Positions 34,895-48,192 of a stretch of 64,000 nt of DNA are shown here, piece after piece. The first letter of the stretch is position 1, and every line of letters starts with the position of its first letter. Both the position numbers and the translations under genes were made by a program. This DNA comes from Paragonimus skrjabini miyazakii (lineage: Eukaryota; Platyhelminthes; Trematoda; Plagiorchiida; Troglotrematidae). The notes beneath the pieces were generated by a model. That model saw nothing but the letters and a program-made list of their open reading frames with translations. It was not told the origin of the DNA and made no database searches. The DNA is taken from positions 147,825 through 211,824 of the forward strand of contig JTDE01000300.1 in NCBI GenBank assembly GCA_014338405.1, in the 5' to 3' direction.

Positions 34895-37800
34895 CAACGG
34901 ATGAAGACGGTATATGAAAGCAATCAAATCGACTCCATCTCCTTGAGTTTCTCTGAGTCTCCTGACTAAGATGCTCAGTACTTTTCAGCGATGTGCTCCG
35001 TAGATATACAAGTAATGGACGCATACGTATAAGGTTCATTAAAAGACCTCAAGGATGGTCGGTTTAATGTGGATGTCGGTGGCAAACCCATTGAATTATA
35101 CTGTGCAAGTAGCGATGATCAACAAGTTTGTATCCTAAAACACTTTTTTAGTCACCACTGTTAATCTAAATCCCTGAAAGTGCACTTGTATGGTATGCTG
35201 ATCGTGTGAGGCATAGTGTACAGAGGTAAATAAAGTAAAGAGCCGCGGACAGACTTGAACGCTGTTTACTTCCGGTTGACTAAGAATGGGTCATAGATTG
35301 GTATACTTCATTTGAGGTCATTTCACCCTCATCACTCGATGCATGGAACATATCACACTGGAAGTAACATACAACTTACAACTGTGTTTGAAGGAAACCA
35401 CAGAATAATTGTCTCAGTTGATCTTAGTCTTTCGACAGAATTCGCATTGGTGAGATGCCAACGCTACTTGCCCAACTGGTTTGCAAGCTGCTATATGAAA
35501 ATTTATGTGTAATGTTCACAAGTTTTGATAAATCATCAAGCTTCCTCTCCAGTACCTTTTAAAATATATCCAACTTATTGAGAGGGCCACGCGAATGGCA
35601 GTAAAACGTCTTTCTCCACCTAGTTCGTTATCGTCTACTGACACGTTTTATAAGCTACGTTCGTACTCTGGTTCATCAACATATCTGGAGAGACTTTACC
35701 TTTGCAAGTGGGACCCCCACAGTAGCCACAGCCTGCTGAAAGCGTACACATGCTTTGTACACATCGCTACATCGTGAAGTTCGCTAAAACAACAAAATAC
35801 AAGCTGTTTGAGTGTGGCACAACAACGCCATCAATTACCGAATCCAAATGCGGATTTATTGTACACATTGGGGACACTCATCCGACACCTTAGATTGTCA
35901 CAAGAAATATTCTGATAACTTAATGCTACTGTCCATTTTTTTATCAGCGCCTTTATTTAGGGGTTTAACTGTTCGCTGTTTGCTCAGGTGTGCTTACGGT
36001 AGCCACAATATAACGCCACTGAAACTATGTTCTCACATAAAGTCACTCTTTCCTTTAATCTTAGTCTCGTAGGGTTGTCATCTACTTCAGCTGTTCTATC
36101 TTGAGCATTTTATTTCTATCGATTATCTTTATGAATATACAACGGAGATTTTGGTGTGCATACACTTCTTTTGCCTCTTCTAACATGTGTAGTTGCAACG
36201 AAACCAGTGAGACTACAAGTATGTTTTGAACAAACGGGATAACATTCACTACGTATGAATAACAAAAGTACTATATACACGGACACAATGAACTTGAAAT
36301 TTCTGATCAAGGAACGGTGAACTAAATGATAACGACGTCTTTTAATGCCATATTCATATCTCAATAGCATAGAGAATCCAGATCAGGGCAACTCCATTCA
36401 CAGATTTCTGTCTTGATGGAATTATCCACTCACTGTAATGGAGGGGCGAAGGTGATTATTATAGTTCTTAAACCTCGAGGGGTAATTGATGCAAAAATGC
36501 AGTAGGCTTAACGTTTATTCCAGGGTTCTAAAATGGCAGAGTTTTTACTGAATCAAACGAAAACCAAACGGTTTATTTAAGTAAGAACTACATTCCTTTC
36601 AGGATATTCGACAAGAACAAAACAAGGTAGTACATAACAGTCGGTCACGTTTATTCTAGACGTGGGTAAGAAATACAATGTGATTATTCATTAATTTGAT
36701 AATATGGTTTAAAATTGCATTACTAACATTCGTCCTCAGAAAGAAACCAAAATGAACGAAACAAAGTCTATTCACTGTGGCCTTGGGCTGTTAAATTTAT
36801 AGCAAACTGAGTTTATCTGAAACGAATAATTGGTCAGTGCTGCCCCACATTTTAAGTCGACCCTCGTTAACACTGAGTCCACTTAATGTCTGTAAACGTA
36901 AGCTGCATAATGGCTCAGCCAATTGCTCCATTTTCATCAGTCACCAATCCTAGTAACCAGCAGTCTTTCCGACTTGCACGCAAGAAGATTCAAGTTCTCT
37001 GGAAATGTCATAGGGGGCGCGAGTTCCAATGACCTTCACCATGGAAGCTTCATCATTACTGCTAATTATTTTTTAACGTTTCATCACGATTGAAAATACT
37101 TTACACTACTATACACAGTACGTTGCGTCCAACGATTCTTATAAAGGCTGCATATGGTCATATAGATGCTCTAGTGAACGAGAAGAGATACATACAGCCT
37201 GATGTTTTCAGTTTTTTGACTTCAGCACTCATGTACTAAAAATGCACAAGTTATCACGGGCTGGGAGAACTCGCGTTCAATCAGTTACACCCGGGTGAAT
37301 TCTCTCCTGAACAGCATTGCACAATTTTCTTGTATTACCTCGAGTAAGTGTTAATAAACAAGGATTTTATATGCGGTTGGGTTTGAAAAACTACAAGGTG
37401 CATGCACCAATGCCGGGTTTGAGTGATGATAATAGCTATATTTCCTAGCACGGCGATGCTCCTGCATAATTACTGTTACGTACAGTCATGGATTACTAAA
37501 CCATCTCACGCAAATAAGAAATTGCAGGAATGTCATGATAATAACAACCCGGAAGACTATATGATATTTTGGCCGAAAACATTCAAGAGAGAGATGTCAA
37601 GTTATCAGATATAATGAAATTTGTTCTCCGCGTCCGGGTGAATACTGTTCATTGAGTGAGGGACATTAATGCGAGAACAACTCAATTCTTACCCCATAGC
37701 TTTGTCAGCGAGGGTGAACAAAGAAACCAAACCATCCAGTACAGAGAAAGTACAACTGTATGGATTAGTAAAACCACAAGTGTCCTGAACAATGTTTTGT

Positions 37801-38410
37801 CTACTTTCATTAATAAATAGTTATCCACGCTACTCTGTTATGGAACGGTTGAAAAACCAGGTTGAAATCGGTAATAAAGTTATTCGTGTATCAACTTCTA
37901 ACGAACACCTTTAAACCAATCGTCATTCTAGTGACCAATATTCTCGGTGGCGTTTACATGTGTTCACTTGAGGTATAAACCTTTTTTATTGAATAAGTAT
38001 ACGATGAAATATTACTGACGTTTTTATGTCAGCAAACAAGATCCATTTTCAATTGACCAGAGGTTTGACAATCTTTATGAATTCACTTAACATAGGTTAT
38101 ACAATGTTTTTTCATGAATGTAAGTCTCTTTATCTAGTTAAGTAATTAGGGATGACCATAATCCTTTCGACATATTGTTTGTGAACACTTTGACAACTAT
38201 GATGGGAGGTACAGATGCCTCAGTAAACCAGTTCACACTGTAAAAATGCTGGACAGCTGACGACTACTCGCACTCAACCTCATAATCAACATTACTAAAA
38301 TAACAAATAGTTTTGACAAACCACTCTTGAGTTCCATTGTAACGCGTAAACACTGGATTTGTAATTTTGTTTAATTTGACTTGGTCTTGCCAATAGACGT
38401 GGTGATTTTA
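34895..38410. other. Long unannotated stretch
   Basis: No recognisable gene, RNA or repeat in about 3.5 kb. Confidence 0.4.
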
Positions 38411-38418
38411 CATAATAT

Positions 38419-38612
38419 ACTTACTTCCTCAAAAAGTCGAACACTATTGTCCATACTAGCAGTTTAGATTGGTTTCCCAATATAATGCATTTAAACCATT
38501 CATTTGTGTATGCCTGCAAAATTTCCGCTGTTGTAACACCACGCAGGGATGCAACATTCGCGAACAAGATATTACAAATTGAATTTAACCACAAACTTTC
38601 AGTCACATTCTA
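38419..38612 (-). CDS. Candidate internal exon (strand uncertain)
   Basis: On the minus strand an open frame begins just after a possible acceptor (AGTTATAG) and ends at GAGGAA followed by GTAAGTA, a near-perfect donor. Its peptide includes FANVASLRGVTTAEILQAYT. The plus strand is also open across the same region (38485-38688, with ISAVVTPRRDATFANKIL), so the strand cannot be settled from composition. No family recognised. Confidence 0.2.
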
Positions 38613-38819
38613 TAACTATACCTTACGCACAGCACCGTTAGACAGTGTCGAAAAGATTCACCTGTTGATGCAAATTGCACGTGGATGAATTAGTAAAACC
38701 TGATGCGCTGTGTATTCAAGTCAACATGTCTTCTACTTGTTGCTTCCGAAAAACTGTAATTTGTTGAAAAGTATACAACCTGTTGACGGTATAAGTTGGT
38801 CAGCATTCACCAAGGCATT

Positions 38820-39113
38820 TCTACAGGAAGCTCCAGAGTGAGTCCAGGTGTGAAGATTGATAAGTATATTCCAAAACCGGCCATAAGGAGGATGAAGCGG
38901 ACAGAAAAATGTTGTAACACGAACACAAACGCGACTGTAAACATCAAACATCCATTTGGGGATGCTAGCACCAACCGCGTAATAGATACAACCGATAACT
39001 ACTGGCAGAATTTGTCAAGGTTGATTGAACAATACTATATTGATCACGATCATCATTTTATTATATCTGATATACCAGCGACTGAATGCCAGAACCAATT
39101 CTATTGGAGATAA
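38820..39113 (+). CDS. Candidate exon of an unrecognised gene
   Basis: After a plausible acceptor (AAGGCATTTCTACAG) an open stretch of nearly 100 codons runs to a TAA. The peptide is of mixed, protein-like composition (SPGVKIDKYIPKPAIRRM ... NYWQNLSRLIEQYYIDHDHH). No domain is recognised and no poly(A) signal was found close by. It may belong with the open plus-strand stretch at 38.42-38.69 kb, but no convincing donor joins them. Confidence 0.22.
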   Translation, partial: STGSSRVSPGVKIDKYIPKPAIRRMKRTEKCCNTNTNATVNIKHPFGDASTNRVIDTTDNYWQNLSRLIEQYYIDHDHHFIISDIPATECQNQFYWR

Positions 39114-39119
39114 CGCAAA

Positions 39120-42100
39120 CATGTAGCTTTCACCATTTCACACCGATGTATATTAACCTTATATTTATAGGTTAAAAAGCTCTACTTTTCCGCATTTTTT
39201 ATGAATGAAAACATTACCCGAGGTAGGCAAAATCGTATCGCAAATAATTTTTTTATTGCTCTGTTCATAACCCTTACCTCTGTAAATAAAATGTTTTGGG
39301 TACTGCAGTAAAAAACAAGAGCGGGTTCCTGTGGGACGTGCACAAAGTGCGTCCTCCTTACCTAGGATCACACTGGACAGATCATCACAGCCGCATACGG
39401 TAGTTAATACTTTTGATGAAGGTGTGGTGTGCGGCGGTCGTTTGTCTAGACTGACGGTATTTTAAGTTCCATACATCAAATAGCTGGATAATAGATGTTA
39501 TTATGGGTGTGGTTGGCCGCGTTGAGGCACGGTGTTTCTGTCGCTAGTTCGAATCCATCGGAAGCCAAATCATCATATCTGTCAAGCCACGACCAGGAAG
39601 TCATCAGGTATTGGAGAAGATGGCCAAAAACAGTACTCAATCAACAATCAGTCGCAGATTTATGTTTGCAAGAGAACAGAAATAAAGAAATCCTGCGTTT
39701 CTGTGTGCGCATCTGGCACAACATACTGGTTCAGGTACAAAGCGAGAAGTTGGTAAGGGCAGTTAAGGACGAAACAGAAATAATAGTGTTTTCGCACAGG
39801 AGGTAAAGATCTGCAGGACATGAAAAACTGTTTTATACAACTCAAACCCTCAAATTCGTCCACGTTCATGTGATCTACTAATCATTGTCAGAATTTCAAT
39901 AGTGCACTACGTGGAATACAAACAGTTGGTTAATTATCGATGAACTGGACCTCTGTTAATCAGTTGTCTACGGATCAGTGCTTTTCATTAAACGTGAACG
40001 ATCACAATGAAGCCGACTAGTATTTGTTAACCGGTAATGAGTGATAAACTGATTATATCAAACTAACTAGCTGGTCATGCACAACAGACATAATCCCAAA
40101 CCTCAAGCACTCTGAGTTTAATATCCAAATTATACAGCATGGCCGAAACATCCAAAAATAAGTTAATTCCCTAGAACTTGTTTTACCTAAGTCTTAACTG
40201 GAGATGCACGTGGTTATGTACAACACTATAAACTACCCTGATGCGTGAATGGAAAAAAATACTCGCTATCGTTATTTAATGAGATATTACATAAACTTCA
40301 CGTATTCTAAGATGGAACATTAAAATATTGGCCGGGACTTATGAGGTCGATGTCAAAGAAGAATACTGACGTTAACGGGTTGTGATTTTTTGCTCACTTA
40401 AGGAAAGGGATTGATTCTCGGTCACCTACAAGCAAATGCCTTTGAGTTAAGCAAGAATGATACATAGAATTTGATTCCATCAAATTAATGCAAGCCGGAA
40501 TAGTCGCTGTGTATTGTTCATACTACAGTGCACTGCATATAATTGTGATCACAGTCCACGGGTTTTGTTTGTCTCTTTTGTTGTTAGTTACGCGAAAAAC
40601 AATGCACACCTAAGGTTTCAGTTGTAATCCAGCCCAACGAATCAGTTAGTTTACACGTCCAGTCGGATATTGCAGGACTGTTCTAAGTTGTCATGTCCGT
40701 AGGGCAATTATTATCTGTCTTCTGCATTTCACTGAAATCACCTTATTTGTTACGTCGTTTACCATTTTTGCTTGTCTAAATAGTTAAGACACGCGTAAGT
40801 GTATCGCTTGCTTTGTGCAATACAAAGCCAGTAACAAAAGTACATATATAAGTTATGCTTGCAGACGTTGATGAGCTACACGAAAATGCCAGCTTACGGT
40901 TACTGTACGCCTACTCTTCCTTTATTATTATAACCAATCTATTTTATTATGAAAGATTCTAACTCACACATTGTGAGACTGGTTTCATTAATCAACTAGT
41001 CCATCTAGTCTCTGTCAACCTGTACCGGAAGTATTCGCCGACCAGTTTATTGGCACTGCCGGTCTTTGACAAAAATCGGACTCTATTACACTCTAGTCTG
41101 ATCATGACGTGATCGAATTGAATGGAAGATTAGAACAAGTATATTAATCATATTTCGTGTGAAACAGAATGTGTACACATTTGAATTGTTCGACGGTTAA
41201 CTTTTAATTGAATGTGTTTGTTAGTAAATAAAATGATCCTGTGAAACGTCACGATTCACCGAAGTTTAAAACAGTATGGTTCCCAGTGTTTTAAAAAATG
41301 GTTACACATAGGTGGTGAGCCCGCTTAACGTGTGACAGCCTAAATCGACATAACAGTAAAAGTGAAGGAAGTAGTTCTACCATATAGCACGACTAAGATT
41401 GTGTAATGTTCCATGACATGAACACCTTACAAAATAGAGAAGAACGATAAAGGTGATAGAAATTTAAGTATAGCTAGACAAGACGGAGAGAGAGAGGCAC
41501 GACGTTGCAGCTGTTGACGCATGACTTCTTCAAGGAAGTGTTTCGGTCAAGTATGGGATAAGTATAGCCGATTTCAGAAGGCGGAAAAAGAGAAAACAAA
41601 GTTTGATGAGAAACCAGACATAAGTCACTAAAATTGCGTCCCAGAAGGAGTTACTAAGGCAAATATCTTGAAAGAAGCAGCCGTAAGTACTTTATAATAG
41701 AGGCCATAACACTGTTAGTGTGTAAACTGTTCAGTTTCCTAAATTTTGTCAAAACATTAAAGGTTAGGAAAACTCGCAGTTAATGAGGCAGGAATTCTTC
41801 TGAAATTTTTAACGGATCATTGATAAGTTAGTATGCAAACGTTATTTAAGTTAGGTTACAATGTTCACTTTGGTATTCTGAGAACCAATTGCTGCTTTAT
41901 GTACGTCTCAGAAGGAAAATGATAGTGTTGCAATCAATAATTAATATTACACTTGAAAGGATGGCAGTTAGGCTCACAAGTTAACCCTACTTCCACTAAG
42001 GTTTGTCCCAATTGTTAGGATATCGAACAAAGTAACGTAACAACTTAAGTATGCACAAATTTGTAGGAAAGAACAGATATACTTACTTGTGTTTTGCCCC

Positions 42101-44335
42101 AATGCGTCTGTAAACGGTGGAAACGACCAGTCCGTTAAATGCATAGAATTACTTCGATAATTACAGTCAGGTAAATTACACAAACAATTTTAGACATAAA
42201 AATCTCAAAGTTTTTAAAGCAACAACAAATATGTGCAACGGATTTTCGAGTGAACATTTATCTCTCTGGAAACATTGAACATGCACCACAAGCATGTACA
42301 ATGTGGTTCATAGACCATTTGTTTGAATGTAACATCGCTGATTTTTATAATTCGAAGTTAATTGCGAAGGTCTACAACGGCTTATGGTTTTTGTTAAATT
42401 ATGTTAACATTACTATACGTTACCAGTCCCTGAAATATTTCAGCGTTTTTGTAGAGAGATGGAGTAGCTATCACTAAATCCATTATTGCTTCGCGGTAGT
42501 CTTATCAGGAAGATGATCAGGTCATGCTACTTTTATTTCATTCTTATGCAAGTCACCGTGAAATTCGAAGGAAATCTGTTAATCTTATGGGGGAATTATG
42601 AGGATGTAATTGATTCAAATTACTTTCTGGAATTAGTACATATTTTTCTATTTACCAATTCCACTGATGCAACCAAGGTCCTGTGTGTCAGTACGACAAT
42701 ATATATAATTCTTTGAACAGGATAATAACATGAAGTACCGTGCTGGAGTGAAATTCACATCATGTTCGTTTGTTTAAGTCCACCTTTGAATGTTAAAGAA
42801 TAATTACACAACAGATTTGATATACGGTAGACGTTCGACTCATCTGCATAAACAACTAGATAATCAATGTATAGAATTTCCTATTGCAAAACTGCGTGAA
42901 TAAGCGATCCTACATCATACAACTTTCTTTTATAACTTATCGCAACCGACAGTCCTTGTCAAAACTCTTGCAAAAATATATTTGTTCTCCAAAGAGTAGT
43001 GGAAGCTTGCGTTCTCTTGATGTATCCGTCAAGAAATGCCAATTCATAGGGGGTACTGATAGATGGTCGGGATACAGAAGAAAATAAAATAAATCCTCCT
43101 CAAAACTAATTGAAACTTCGGCGAGTATATGTACATTTCAACAGCACTGTATGAAAAATAAAACGTATCTGTTAGAAAGAAATCTGCGAGAGTGAAAGTG
43201 ACACCTAGAAGAGAAGCGTACCTGTTGTTGTAAGTGGAATATTTTTCCGTCTTTTGGCAAGGTGATCGATCTGACTAACTTTATTCAACGTCGGGAAAAG
43301 GAACATACGGAAATACCTGTTGCAAAAGACCTGGTTACATTGACAGATCACAAGGTATTTCAAATTGATGGTTCATCGTCCTGTCACATCTACCGTCAAC
43401 TACGCTACCAGAATTTTGGTGAGAATGTTCTCATCTACATGAAATATTCTTGGTGTCCTACGATAGTCATTATATTTAAATACATCACGGTTCATTTAAG
43501 CCCTAATATTGTGAAATGCAAATCCAGATAGTCGAGTGGATATAATTTTATGATGCCCGTTCATTCACTGCACGCGTTACTTCAGAGATAGAGGTATTTA
43601 GTCACATTTCTCAAAATCGATACCTCTTTTACATTACACCAGGTGACTTAAGCCTACGTGAAACTAGGTTCCTTTTGACACTCAAACTATGACACATTTT
43701 CAATTTCACAACCATAATGAAAACTCATCTTGGTCTAACTTTTGCAACTAACCTATGAATGATTTATGCTATCGAAGTTGACTATTGCGCACTTGTTAAG
43801 CACCCATTTGATGTCTAAAGTAGTATTCGCTATCGACAGTTAACTCGTTTTACTGGTCGTAAATTAATGCAACAAAGGTGTCTTCATAAAAATTAGAAAG
43901 ATTAAGGGAAATACTTTTCCACAAGAGACTTCGGCTTATTTCTCATCCTAATTTTTATGTCTACTATGAGTAATTTAAAAACAGTAAAACCTTTGTTTTG
44001 ACTTCAGTTTCACCTGACAGACACTTTTGTACTTGACGATGGATTCATACTTTTTCATTCAAATAAACATCATTGAATAGGGGAACCTGCCTATCAAACA
44101 AAGTCTGTGCATTAGTAAAATCACGTCTGTGAGAGTCAAAAAAGGAACTGCCTTGCCTTAATGCAGTGTACACTCAGATATCGTTAGTGAGATAGCTGAA
44201 AGATAATAAGGCAGCTAACTTGGTGCCACTCATCCTATGCAAACGATTCTGGGGTTATTGAAGAGTTAAACTGTAATTCTGAGAGCTTACTGATCATCTC
44301 TTCATCTTCTGTATGTGGAGGGTTTCCTCCAGCTA
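39120..44335. other. Long, mostly unannotated stretch
   Basis: About 5 kb with no recognised gene. Near 39.50-39.57 kb a tRNA-like order (TGGTTGGCCGCGTTGAGGCAC, then GTTCGAATCC) could be the head of another tRNA-derived repeat, but no cloverleaf forms. One candidate exon is listed separately at 43262-43418. Confidence 0.35.
43262..43418 (+). CDS. Candidate internal exon of an unrecognised gene
   Basis: A pyrimidine-rich run ending CTTTTGGCAAG precedes an open stretch that ends at TTTTG, followed by GTGAGA, an acceptable donor. The peptide (IDLTNFIQRREKEHTEIP ... VTLTDHKVFQIDG) looks protein-like. No family recognised; weak evidence. Confidence 0.2.
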
Positions 44336-44339
44336 GCAA

Positions 44340-45250
44340 ATCCCTCCATAGATGTATATACAGAAACGATGCGATTCAAATTAGGCAGAGTAAGTGGGTC
44401 AGATGAAATGTCACCAGTCATGCTCAAAGATTGAGACGAATATTTGGCTATTCTGTATGGAAATATACTCACCGAATGCAAAAAACAGAAGAAAATTTCT
44501 GACTGTTGGAGAACTGATAAAATCCCGCTGGCACCGTAGCAAGGTACACACAAATATCGGCCGTTCGAATGCGCTTCGGTGGCATTGAAAGTTTTTGAGG
44601 AACTTCTTCTTGAGCGGCTGATGTTGAAGAATACCTACTCGACTTTGATTATGGAAGCCCATGTCCGCTGTTGATGAATTATCTTGTCATGTTCGTTTGA
44701 CTTTGTTATTTCGAAATAAAAAACATTTGGTGGTTCGTTTTTTGTTCGTCGAGGATAATGATGCTTTTATCCACATCAACGTAGAGATTCTGTCTTTTTT
44801 GTTTAAGGAGTATGGCATTCAACCATTTCTCATAAAGTCATTGGAAGAGTATTTTTTGTAATCGGTTCCAGTTTACTAGCTTGAATGGCTATGAATCTTT
44901 TTCACTAATCAAGACTTCTTGTGTTCTCCGAGGCGAGATTCTTCCATCATTTTCCTTTTAAATTCATACGAGATCCATGCTTATTCCTAAGAATTTGCTT
45001 CTGTTAAGATATATAAATAATTTCAACGTTGGCGTTCAACAATCGAAGATTTCTTTCTCTTACGGCAGCAGAATGGTCCTACGGAATTTATTAATTGATC
45101 TGACTGACGCTTTTTATTGCTCAGTAAGGTAGTAAATTTTTTTCAAAACCTACCACAAAATTAATGGTTTTTTGCCAATACCAGTTAAAAGCTAGTCTCA
45201 TCCATGATCTTAATCTGTCAACCGGTAAGTGTAATGTTGTGGAGGTCTCC
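44340..45250 (+). pseudogene. Non-LTR reverse transcriptase fragment, decayed
   Basis: One plus-strand frame reads RFKLGRVSGSDEMSPVMLK, then, past an in-frame TGA, LAILYGNILTECKK, ISDCWRTDKIPLAP, a TAG, and KYRPFECASVALKVFEE. This is the fingers region of a non-LTR reverse transcriptase (the usual order is GPDG/MSP, CW...I.P, YRPI, K.FE). The frame at 44661-44861 continues the palm (FLFVEDNDAFIHINVEIL, then LFKEYGIQPF), where a VDF.AAFD motif would stand; here it reads VEDNDAF. The YADD block is not found. Stops and frameshifts make it non-functional. The clade (RTE, CR1 or other) is not resolved. Confidence 0.65.
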
Positions 45251-46083
45251 TCGTCGTAACAATGACTTTACAGAAGTGATAAGGGTAGGGTTTGTGTTTC
45301 GTATCTAAAGTCCTCATTAAACTTTATAGTTTATATTCTGGTGTTCGTATACACTCGTACTCTCTCATTGACCGTATTATTCTCTGTTCATTTTTGTCGA
45401 ATGATTTAACCAACTACTTTGAACTTCTGCGTTAGTCCATGATACAATTGTTTAAATATAACGCCATTTCTTATCATGTTTTCAGCGACTATTCGGTGAT
45501 TCAAAATTTTAAATGTCACTTTCGTAATGCTAGGAGATTATGATCATCCTTCTAGTTCTGACTCCGAATATATATCAGATAAATCAGAGTTCATATCTAT
45601 ACATACCCGTATCCATGCATATGTTTCATTAATTGTCCTTTACACAACACGTCTTCTCTTGAACCCCAACCCCGACCTATACTTCAACCCGATCAATACT
45701 ACTACCTTGACGACGTGGTCAGGCTTGGGTATTGTTTTGATCCGGCGGGCTATGCTGACTAGGACTCCGGTCCTTCCAGGTGCAACCTTGTCAGACAAGC
45801 CAAAGGGGAACAGTCAGACGAAATGCAGTTACACTCGTAGGATTGTATGTCACACTACTGACCGCGTAGTGATGCTTAGGTAGTGAGGCACGATATTATG
45901 ACCATACATCAGAACTATTTTATAGTTGCAGTACTGCTGTCTTCCGCATACGGTAAAAGAGGGTTAGAATAGGTGCCCTCAAACAAAGAGCACTCCGATT
46001 GCCCAACGGTTTACCGTGACCGCCGGGGTAGTATCCAATAAGGTCGAAAAACATCTAGTATCTCCCAAAAGCTTGATGTAATT

Positions 46084-46500
46084 TTGAGTAAATCCACTGA
46101 GTGCAGCAGTGCTCGGAATCAGATATCAATGTCTTATCCACTGCGCCTTCGAGCTAGGCAGGCTGCTCATAGCCAAGTGAGTCAGACACTTGAGTCATTG
46201 GCTCCGGGTGGGGTCCCCCAAGAAAACCCCATATCCTTTTGTCTCGCAGGTCAGACTTTTGAGTCAGAGAATCGGGGTGGGGTCCCTCAAGTCAACCCCC
46301 TTCCGCGGTATAAACGGCCGGGAAGTATCAGAAATTATCGTTTTCTCGACAGTGATATTACTAATCGATCTCAACTTTCTCCTACTGTTTTACCCCCTAT
46401 TCCTTCTGCCTTCCGTATGCCTTCGGGCAATAACTGTTTTCTGAGGCCAAGACATCATCATCATCATCAAAGACAGCAATTCATCAGTGATTCACACTGA
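46084..46500 (+). CDS. Short open frame in the 5' part of the RTE-like element
   Basis: This 138-codon frame sits just upstream of and out of frame with the endonuclease. It spans two tandem units of about 69 bp (near 46181-46249 and 46250-46301), giving repeated PGGVPQENP / RGGVPQVNP peptides, and ends over a (CAT)n run read as polyhistidine. It may be untranslated leader that happens to be open, or the start of the element's ORF joined by a now-lost frame. No domain is recognised. Confidence 0.35.
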   Translation: MSKSTECSSARNQISMSYPLRLRARQAAHSQVSQTLESLAPGGVPQENPISFCLAGQTFESENRGGVPQVNPLPRYKRPGSIRNYRFLDSDITNRSQLSPTVLPPIPSAFRMPSGNNCFLRPRHHHHHQRQQFISDSH

Positions 46501-46516
46501 TGCTTAACTGCCACAA

Positions 46517-47520
46517 CTGGTAAACATTGGCGCCTTCAATGTCCGCACTCTCCGACAAGTCGATTAGCAAGCTGCTCTGGCAAGTACTCCCTCAAGTCCG
46601 GATATTGATGTGTGCTGTGTGTCGGAGACGCGACTCTACGATTCTAGCACAGTTATCCGTTTGAGCTCACCCCTAGATAAGTGTCGATCCAAGCGCTTCT
46701 ATCTCAGGGTTTCTGGTGACGCTGAAGCTAAATCTCGCGGTGAAGCTGGAGTGGGAATCGCACTGAGTTCCAGAGCGGAGCAATGCTTGCTCGATTGGAT
46801 CACAGTGAACAGTCGCTTGTGCGCTGTCAAACTCAATACATTGGTAAAAGTCTGTCGACGGAACTCAGACAGGCGTCGTGTGTTCATTGTATCGGCGTGC
46901 GCTCTGACGGACAGCTGTTTGGATGCTACCAAAGATGCGTTCCATGAAGCCCTCATTGACCTTCTGAAAAAAACTGAACACTCACACATCATCGTACTAG
47001 CGAGCGATTTGAATGCTCAGCTTGGTCGTCTTTCTCCGGATGTGAAGCGGCTGAGAGGTATGTTTGATGTCCGGGCACAACGCACTGATAATCGCGAAAG
47101 ACTGCTGCAGCTGTGCGCATCCCACGGTCCGTACATTTCGAGCACGGCATTCCAACACAGGAAAAAGCACTGTACTAATTGGAGACCTCCGTGTGCCTCC
47201 CAACCGTGGACACAGTTGGATCATATAGCAATTAGTTACAGGTGGCGCCACTCCGTTAAGTATTGTCATGCCTTTTGGAGTAACCACCTGGACTCGGACC
47301 ATGCTGTTGTGTGTGCCCGTTTTGTTTTGTCATTTACCCAGAGGACATACGCTCGTAAATGTAAAATGCTTAACTGGAATTCGAGCGATGAGGATGTAAA
47401 AAACGCTCACCAAAAGGCGTTGGTGAAGAAGTTACCCAGTTCTAGTCAAACGGAGGATCCTAATGAACACTGGGAACAAATCGCCGAAGCTTTGAAGGCA
47501 TGCGGCGAACAGGCATGTTT
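46517..47520 (+). pseudogene. AP endonuclease domain of the RTE-like element
   Basis: The frame reads LVNIGAFNVRTLRQ, an in-frame TAG (46565-46567), then IDVCCVSETRLYDSS. These are the N-terminal catalytic motifs (N of FNVRTL and E of SETR). Counting from codon 1 at 46610, SDLNA (132-136), LDHI (203-206) and SDHAVV (229-234) supply the remaining endonuclease motifs, with SDLNA in place of the usual GDFN/DFNA and the SDH triad kept. The domain cuts target DNA to prime reverse transcription in this element class. The TAG near the start is the only stop seen in this part. The frame runs into the gap at 47521. Confidence 0.82.
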
Positions 47521-48192
47521 NNNNNNNNNNNNNNNNNNNNNNNNNNNNNNNNNNNNNNNNNNNNNNNNNNNNNNNNNNNNNNNNNNNNNNNNNNNNNNNN
47601 NNNNNNNNNNNNNNNNNNNNNNNNNNNNNNNNNNNNNNNNNNNNNNNNNNNNNNNNNNNNNNNNNNNNNNNNNNNNNNNNNNNNNNNNNNNNNNNNNNNN
47701 NNNNNNNNNNNNNNNNNNNNNNNNNNNNNNNNNNNNNNNNNNNNNNNNNNNNNNNNNNNNNNNNNNNNNNNNNNNNNNNNNNNNNNNNNNNNNNNNNNNN
47801 NNNNNNNNNNNNNNNNNNNNNNNNNNNNNNNNNNNNNNNNNNNNNNNNNNNNNNNNNNNNNNNNNNNNNNNNNNNNNNNNNNNNNNNNNNNNNNNNNNNN
47901 NNNNNNNNNNNNNNNNNNNNNNNNNNNNNNNNNNNNNNNNNNNNNNNNNNNNNNNNNNNNNNNNNNNNNNNNNNNNNNNNNNNNNNNNNNNNNNNNNNNN
48001 NNNNNNNNNNNNNNNNNNNNNNNNNNNNNNNNNNNNNNNNNNNNNNNNNNNNNNNNNNNNNNNNNNNNNNNNNNNNNNNNNNNNNNNNNNNNNNNNNNNN
48101 NNNNNNNNNNNNNNNNNNNNNNNNNNNNNNNNNNNNNNNNNNNNNNNNNNNNNNNNNNNNNNNNNNNNNNNNNNNNNNNNNNNNNNNNNNNN
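47521..48192. other. Assembly gap, 672 N, inside the RTE-like element
   Basis: 672 N, a multiple of three; the endonuclease and reverse transcriptase on either side are in the same frame. The size seems to be an estimate rather than a 100-N placeholder. The missing piece should hold the linker and the first part of the reverse transcriptase. Frames that appear to run through the gap are artefacts. Confidence 0.9.

Noticed and set aside
39500..39570. Possible tRNA head (GTTCGAATCC B box)
   Set aside because: A B-box-like string is present but no acceptor, D or T stems form around it.
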